Source of the DNA: Shewanella pealeana ATCC 700345
GTDB lineage: Bacteria > Pseudomonadota > Gammaproteobacteria > Enterobacterales > Shewanellaceae
Length of the DNA: 64,000 nt
Direction of reading: 5' to 3'
NCBI RefSeq assembly: GCF_000018285.1
Contig: NC_009901.1
Location: 1,921,001 to 1,985,000 of the forward strand
Shown here: piece by piece, positions 59,710 through 64,000 of the stretch
Position numbering within the stretch: the first letter of the stretch is position 1
Layout: each line of letters begins with the position of its first letter
Position numbers and translations under genes: made by a program
The notes under the pieces: generated by a model
What the model was told of the DNA's origin: nothing
The model's input: the letters and a program-made list of their open reading frames with translations, nothing else
Database searches by the model: none

Positions 59710-60354
59710 ATGAAGTATCAGTTAATACCCGTCACCCCATTTCAGCAAAATTGTAGTTTAATCTGGTGCGACCAAACCATGAAAGCGGCGGTAGTCGACC
59801 CAGGTGGTAATATCGAGCGTATTCTAGAAGAAGCAGCCAAAAATAAGGTGGTGGTGGAAAAAGTATTACTGACTCACGGCCATATAGATCATGTTGGCGC
59901 GGCGAAATCATTAGCCGAACAACTCAATGTGCCCATTATTGGTCCTCATAAAGCCGATGAATACTGGCTAGATAGCTTACCGAAACAGAGTCAGCATTTT
60001 GGTTTTGTGCATTGTGACGCTTTTGCGCCAACGCAATATCTCGAAGATGGCGACGACGTCACTGTAGGTAATCAAGTCTTGAAGGTACTGCATTGCCCAG
60101 GTCATACACCCGGCCACGTGGTGTTTTTTGCCCAATCGGCAAAGTTAGCCTGGGTCGGTGATGTGCTGTTCAGAGGCTCCATCGGTCGAACAGATTTCCC
60201 GTTATCGAATCATCAAGATTTGATTGATTCGATCACCCAAAAACTGTGGTCATTAGGCAGTGACGTCCAGTTTATTCCTGGTCACGGTCCACTATCGACT
60301 TTTGGCGATGAGCGAGTACAAAACCCCTTTGTAGCCGATCAATTATTCAGCTAG
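59710..60354 (+). CDS. Metallo-beta-lactamase-fold hydrolase (YcbL/glyoxalase II-like)
   Basis: A 214-aa MBL-fold enzyme with the metal motif THGHIDHVGAA (HxHxDH), the third-ligand His in HCPGHTPGHV, the bridging Asp in WVGDVLFRGSIGRTDFP and the last His in IPGHGPLSTFGDE. This arrangement matches E. coli YcbL, a type II glyoxalase-like thioesterase. No C-terminal HAGH domain, so it is not a classical GloB. Confidence 0.85.
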   Translation: MKYQLIPVTPFQQNCSLIWCDQTMKAAVVDPGGNIERILEEAAKNKVVVEKVLLTHGHIDHVGAAKSLAEQLNVPIIGPHKADEYWLDSLPKQSQHFGFVHCDAFAPTQYLEDGDDVTVGNQVLKVLHCPGHTPGHVVFFAQSAKLAWVGDVLFRGSIGRTDFPLSNHQDLIDSITQKLWSLGSDVQFIPGHGPLSTFGDERVQNPFVADQLFS

Positions 60355-60781
60355 TCGCGAGTTGAGTCGCTTAATTTTGGCTTGTTGTAAAAAAATCGCG
60401 TAACAAAGTTTTGAAACGCTAAATACCGTTAACAGCCCCTCGTAAAGCGAGGGGGCTGTTTTATATCAGGACTTCTCTTTCCTCAAAGCTGCTTGACGTT
60501 TTAATCCATCAACCCCACCAAGCTAAATTTGAATCGCAATCACTGCCAGCTAATAAGTTTTACTTTTGTGTTTTCACTTTTTGTTAGCGATAAATTAGTT
60601 TTTTTACTACATATTTGGCATTTTTGTGCGATTTATCGGCAGTTGAGGTGGATAGTTGGGGCTAGATCGTGTTTTTTTACATATAAAAAAGGTAATTTAG
60701 CTCACCTGATACTAATCGACTCAATGTTAGTGGATTGTTTGAGTGGATTGGTCGAGTGGATTTAATGTAAAGAGGTTAGCT
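60355..60781. other. Intergenic region between the metallo-hydrolase and DUF1097 genes
   Basis: Contains a terminator (60431-60462) and otherwise AT-rich sequence. A 78-aa open frame (60529-60765) has no ribosome site or family features and is not called. Confidence 0.5.
60431..60462 (+). terminator. Intrinsic terminator after the metallo-hydrolase
   Basis: AACAGCCCCTCG pairs with CGAGGGGGCTGTT (one bulged G), followed by TTTA. Confidence 0.8.
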
Positions 60782-61270
60782 ATGGAAAATCGTTGGCAGA
60801 TTGCTATTTCAGCTGGGTTACTCGCAGCAGTGTGGGCCGGTGTAGCCGATGCACTTCATCTTGTGACATGGATAGGTTTTCTAAGCTGCAGCACTTTCTT
60901 TGCTCAAACCCATTCAGGTATAAAGGGCATGCTGATGGCGATGACGACTAACATGTCAGGTGTTTTCTGGGGTTGGTTAATCATATCGGGTAGCAGCTTC
61001 TTCGTATCGCCTTTGGTGGGGTATACCTTTACCGGGATAGCAACTGCGGCGATGTGCTTACAAGCGAGTTACCAAAAGCTGGCATTTATTCCAGGCGCCT
61101 TTATCGGTTGTTGTATTACCTTTGCTATGGGCGGTGATGTCGCTGCGATTCTTCCGCCACTGTTACTTGGGGCTGTGCTGGGTTATAGCATGAGTTTACT
61201 CACGGGGCAGCTGATTAACCTTACTCAGAAAATGCAGGGCAATGTAGGTGCAGAGGTTGAAGAATCATAG
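60782..61270 (+). CDS. DUF1097 family membrane protein
   Basis: A 162-aa inner-membrane protein with about five hydrophobic segments resembling DUF1097 (YcdZ-type): LLAAVWAGVADALHLVTWIGFLSCSTFFAQ, MLMAMTTNMSGVFWGWLI and LLGAVLGYSMSLLTGQLI. Function unknown. The ATG at 60782 has AGAGG upstream; the longer frame from 60743 is not supported. Confidence 0.8.
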   Translation: MENRWQIAISAGLLAAVWAGVADALHLVTWIGFLSCSTFFAQTHSGIKGMLMAMTTNMSGVFWGWLIISGSSFFVSPLVGYTFTGIATAAMCLQASYQKLAFIPGAFIGCCITFAMGGDVAAILPPLLLGAVLGYSMSLLTGQLINLTQKMQGNVGAEVEES

Positions 61271-61570
61271 CGAGTATTGTTGCTGTGAGTTTTACTCAGT
61301 CAGATTTAAATTTAGTGTGTGAATAATTATAATAATAGTTACGTATGCCTCTTACCTCGCTCCATTTTAGTCAGGACTAACTCAGGGCTAAGTCAGGGAT
61401 TAAGTCAGGGACTAAGTCAGGATTAAGTCAGGATTAAGTCAGGATTAAGTCAGGATTAAGTCAGGATTAAGTCAGGATTAAGTCAGGATTAAGTCAGGAT
61501 TAAGTCAGGACTAAATTAGGGCTAAGTGAGATTTAAGCGCTATACGTAAGGCTAAGCCAAGGAAATCATA
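61271..61570. other. Intergenic region with repeat array before the chemoreceptor
   Basis: Half of it is the 11-bp repeat array (61369-61535). The remainder is AT-rich. The promoter for the chemoreceptor must lie before, within or between the array and the start at 61571. Confidence 0.5.
61369..61535 (+). repeat. 11-bp tandem repeat array
   Basis: Eight perfect head-to-tail copies of AGTCAGGATTA (61415-61502), with two 11-bp and two 12-bp decayed units to the left (61369-61414) and three decayed units to the right (61503-61535): about 15 units. The period is close to one DNA helical turn. Many units contain TAA or TGA in one frame or another, and there is no spacer, so this is not CRISPR. 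Confidence 0.93.
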
Positions 61571-63019
61571 ATGAAACAGATTAGTTTTCGTAAAGTCGAT
61601 GCTGTACTAATCAAACTTAGCTTGAACGGAAAATTTTGGGCGATTTGTACCATGGTGGCAATGATCACCGCAGCAATCGCCACGCTCAATTACAACAATA
61701 CCCAATCGTTAATTGAATCCTCTTCTTTAAACCGTGCTCAGTCGAGTGTTGATGCCTATGCGGCAATCGCAAAATCTCAAGCGCTGACAGGAAGCGCTCT
61801 GGCCGAATTTGCTCAACAAGCAGGCCTCAAAATCTCTGGCAGTTCAATTACCCAGCGACGCAATGACTTGCTGACCGTCAGTGCTCAAGTCGACGATAAG
61901 GCGTTAACGGCTCAAGTTGACGTAACGAGCTGGGAGCAAGAGGCACTAGCTCATGCTAATAAGATGCTGCTGTTAGCCTTTGCAGGGTTATTACCGCTGT
62001 TTTTGGTCAGTTATTGGGTGTCGACTTCACTCGGTGGCGGCTTATGGGATATGTACATGGCCATCAAACGTTTGGCCGACGGTGATTTAAGTCAAAGACT
62101 TAATTTCTTTGGTAAAGATGATTTTAGCCTTATTGCCCGTGAGATTGACCGAAGCGCCGATAATATGAGTGAGATGGTGCAGGCAATTTCACGCAATGCA
62201 CAGACCCTTAATGAGGCGGCTGATGAGTTTACTCAGCAAGCGGGACATAGCGTAGAACTAACCGATTATCAGCATCAGTTTCTCGATACAGTTGCCGTCG
62301 CCATGGCCCAGATGACGGCAGCGGTGGAAGAAGTTTCACACAGTGCTTCTAATACCTCAGATCAGACTCAGCAAAATGCGGCGCAGGCTGCCAATAGTCA
62401 GACATTAATTACAGAAGCGGTTGCGCGTATTGCCGTGCTAAGCACAAAAATCTCAGAAGCTTCTGTATCGGTACAAGATCTGTCTCAAGCGGCGTCAGAT
62501 ATTGGCGCGGTTGTGACAACGATCAACAGTATTTCAGAGCAGACTAATCTGTTAGCACTTAACGCTGCTATCGAAGCGGCGCGGGCTGGTGAGCAGGGCA
62601 GAGGCTTTGCCGTTGTCGCCGATGAGGTGAGAACGCTTGCGAGCCGAACCCAGCAAGCGACGGTTGAGATCCAATCTATGATTGAAGGATTACAAACGGG
62701 CACCGGCAAGCTTTCAAATATTACCAATGATATCGTATCGCAGGCAGATAAGGGCAGGGCGGCCATAGAGTCAGTAGGCCAAGATGTGGATAGTATGGCT
62801 GAGTCTATCAGCATAGTATTTGATATGAGCTCGCAGATAGCGGCATCATCAGAGGAACAAAGCGCGGCTTCACGTGAAATTGCAACTCAGTTAAATGATA
62901 TTCGCGCCCAGGCTGAAACGATTAAGCAAACGGCTCAGAGTTCGGTGGATCTGGCGACTAATTTGACGGATTCATCCAGAGGCTTAGAGCAGATTTTAGG
63001 CCAATATAAGATCAGCTAA
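61571..63019 (+). CDS. Methyl-accepting chemotaxis protein with small periplasmic domain
   Basis: A 482-aa chemoreceptor. Two membrane segments (about 22-42 and 132-152) frame a periplasmic region of only about 90 residues, too short for a dCACHE; the domain type was not recognised. HAMP follows ([30 protein letters not shown]), then the signalling domain with [32 protein letters not shown]. Start has AAGGA. Preceded by the 11-bp repeat array. Confidence 0.92.
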   Translation: MKQISFRKVDAVLIKLSLNGKFWAICTMVAMITAAIATLNYNNTQSLIESSSLNRAQSSVDAYAAIAKSQALTGSALAEFAQQAGLKISGSSITQRRNDLLTVSAQVDDKALTAQVDVTSWEQEALAHANKMLLLAFAGLLPLFLVSYWVSTSLGGGLWDMYMAIKRLADGDLSQRLNFFGKDDFSLIAREIDRSADNMSEMVQAISRNAQTLNEAADEFTQQAGHSVELTDYQHQFLDTVAVAMAQMTAAVEEVSHSASNTSDQTQQNAAQAANSQTLITEAVARIAVLSTKISEASVSVQDLSQAASDIGAVVTTINSISEQTNLLALNAAIEAARAGEQGRGFAVVADEVRTLASRTQQATVEIQSMIEGLQTGTGKLSNITNDIVSQADKGRAAIESVGQDVDSMAESISIVFDMSSQIAASSEEQSAASREIATQLNDIRAQAETIKQTAQSSVDLATNLTDSSRGLEQILGQYKIS

Positions 63020-63102
63020 GGCTTATTTGCTTTGTAGTAATCGCTATTGTTGATAAATAAGATTGATGAACAAGTCTAATTGTTAAGCTTTTGAATATGT
63101 TA

Positions 63103-63132
63103 AAAAAATGCCAGCTATTGCTGGCATTTTTT
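63103..63132. terminator. Bidirectional terminator between the chemoreceptor and xthA
   Basis: AAAAAATGCCAGC-tatt-GCTGGCATTTTTT, serving both converging genes. Confidence 0.88.
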
Positions 63133-63184
63133 ATGTTGATCAGATTTGAATGAGCTAGCTTATAGCAATCAGCTTAAAGCTTAA

Positions 63185-63991
63185 TTAACTAAAAGTGCTC
63201 CAAATCGGCGCATGATCAGATGGCTTGTCGATGCCGCGTAGATCGTAATCAACATCCGACTCAGTGAGGCGCTCAGCCAATGTCTTGGTAGCCAAGACAA
63301 CGTCGATGCGTAGGCCGCGATTATCGACAAAGCCTTTACTGCGATAGTCAAACCAAGAGTAACGTTCACTACGCTCTGGGTGGAGTTCACGGAAGGTATC
63401 GACTAAACCCCAATCCATCAAGGTTTTTAGCCACTCACGCTCTTCCGGTTGGAAGCTACACTTGCCAGTTTTAAGCCAGCGTTTAGCGTTAGGCTCGCCA
63501 ATACCGATATCTAAGTCCACAGGAGAGATGTTGATGTCGCCAATAATAGCGATATCTTCGTCACTGCTGTGATATTCATTCAGATAAAGCATTAAGTCTT
63601 TGTAGAACTTACGCTTAGCCGGGTACTTGGTTTCATGGCTGATGTTATCGCCTTGAGGGAAGTAACCATTGAGTACGGTTAATGGACGGCCGTTTTCTTG
63701 GGTAAAGGTGCCCATGATCATCCGGCGCTGTGCATCCTCTTCATCGGTCGGAAAGCCTTTCTGTACCTTTATAGGCTCAAGCTTAGACAGCATGGCAACG
63801 CCATAATGGGCCTTACCGCCATGGTAATGCACCTTGTAGCCCATGGCTTCAACGTCAGCGAAAGGAAACGCTTCGTCATGCACCTTAGTCTCTTGCAGGC
63901 CGATAATGTCTGGTTGATGGCTATCAATCAGCGCTTGAAGTTGGTGCAGTCTTGCTCGCAATCCATTGATATTAAATGAAACAATCTTCAC
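63185..63991 (-). CDS. xthA: Exodeoxyribonuclease III
   Basis: AP endonuclease and 3'-5' exonuclease of base excision repair (268 aa). The metal Glu34 is in GLQETKVHD, the catalytic Asp/Asn in [13 protein letters not shown], and the His in [12 protein letters not shown]. The gene is complete; its start lies 9 bases from the window edge, so its promoter is mostly out of view. Confidence 0.97.
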   Translation of the reverse strand: MKIVSFNINGLRARLHQLQALIDSHQPDIIGLQETKVHDEAFPFADVEAMGYKVHYHGGKAHYGVAMLSKLEPIKVQKGFPTDEEDAQRRMIMGTFTQENGRPLTVLNGYFPQGDNISHETKYPAKRKFYKDLMLYLNEYHSSDEDIAIIGDINISPVDLDIGIGEPNAKRWLKTGKCSFQPEEREWLKTLMDWGLVDTFRELHPERSERYSWFDYRSKGFVDNRGLRIDVVLATKTLAERLTESDVDYDLRGIDKPSDHAPIWSTFS

Positions 63992-64000
63992 TTTATGGTC

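Noticed and set aside
60529..60765. 78-aa open frame upstream of the DUF1097 gene
   Set aside because: No ribosome site, no family feature, AT-rich intergenic composition, and it overlaps the real start region of the next gene.
61369..61535. Possible CRISPR array
   Set aside because: Units are 11 bp, directly adjacent, with no unique spacers and no cas genes nearby.

Overview
The window comes from a gammaproteobacterial chromosome, most likely a marine Shewanella or a close relative. The pointers are a complete trpE-G-D-CF-B-A operon with a fused trpCF, the order pdxB-asd-fimV-truA-folC-dedD-cvpA-purF, mnmC divergent from fabB, and several chemoreceptors. No rRNA, tRNA, CRISPR array or prophage was seen. 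All calls come from reading the sequence and recalled family motifs; no search was run.

Layout. 1-2.3 kb: periplasmic aryl-sulfate sulfotransferase. 2.3-9.45 kb (minus): trp operon behind a leader peptide with three consecutive Trp codons and an attenuator hairpin. 9.9-12.2 kb: four-gene operon of two DUF1538 membrane proteins, a P-II-like protein and a CBS protein, preceded by an FNR/EtrA-like box. 12.3-22.6 kb: mixed housekeeping and hypothetical genes (RecX-like, an orphan, PEBP, glutaredoxin, peptidase E, DUF748, DUF445, VOC, a tautomerase, a DUF3313 lipoprotein). 22.7-26.6 kb: mnmC, fabB and a SnoaL-like protein. 26.7-30.6 kb: LysR regulator divergent from a D-threonine aldolase-like/ornithine cyclodeaminase-like pair, then a GNAT. 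30.9-42.6 kb: the pdxB-to-purF cluster, interrupted by an IS3-family element after asd and followed by a second after purF. 44.0-46.5 kb: small membrane protein and topB. 46.6-57.6 kb: alpha-galactoside/galactose locus with a MelR-like AraC regulator, an unassigned lipoprotein glycosidase, a GH97 enzyme, a chemoreceptor, a LysR regulator and galT-galK. 57.7-64 kb: DUF4250-like protein, S33 hydrolase, metallo-beta-lactamase-fold hydrolase, DUF1097 protein, a chemoreceptor behind an 11-bp repeat array, and xthA.

Two patterns cut across genes. (1) All three IS3-family traces (two complete, one remnant) have their orfA-proximal end 15-19 bp from the GC stem of an intrinsic-terminator palindrome and are transcribed away from it. 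(2) Many genes carry decaying short tandem repeats (6-25 bp units) exactly at their 3' ends, often repeating the stop codon. The other leading candidates for under-described biology are the DUF1538/P-II/CBS operon, the unassigned glycosidase beside GH97, and an MnmC whose methyltransferase half looks inactivated.
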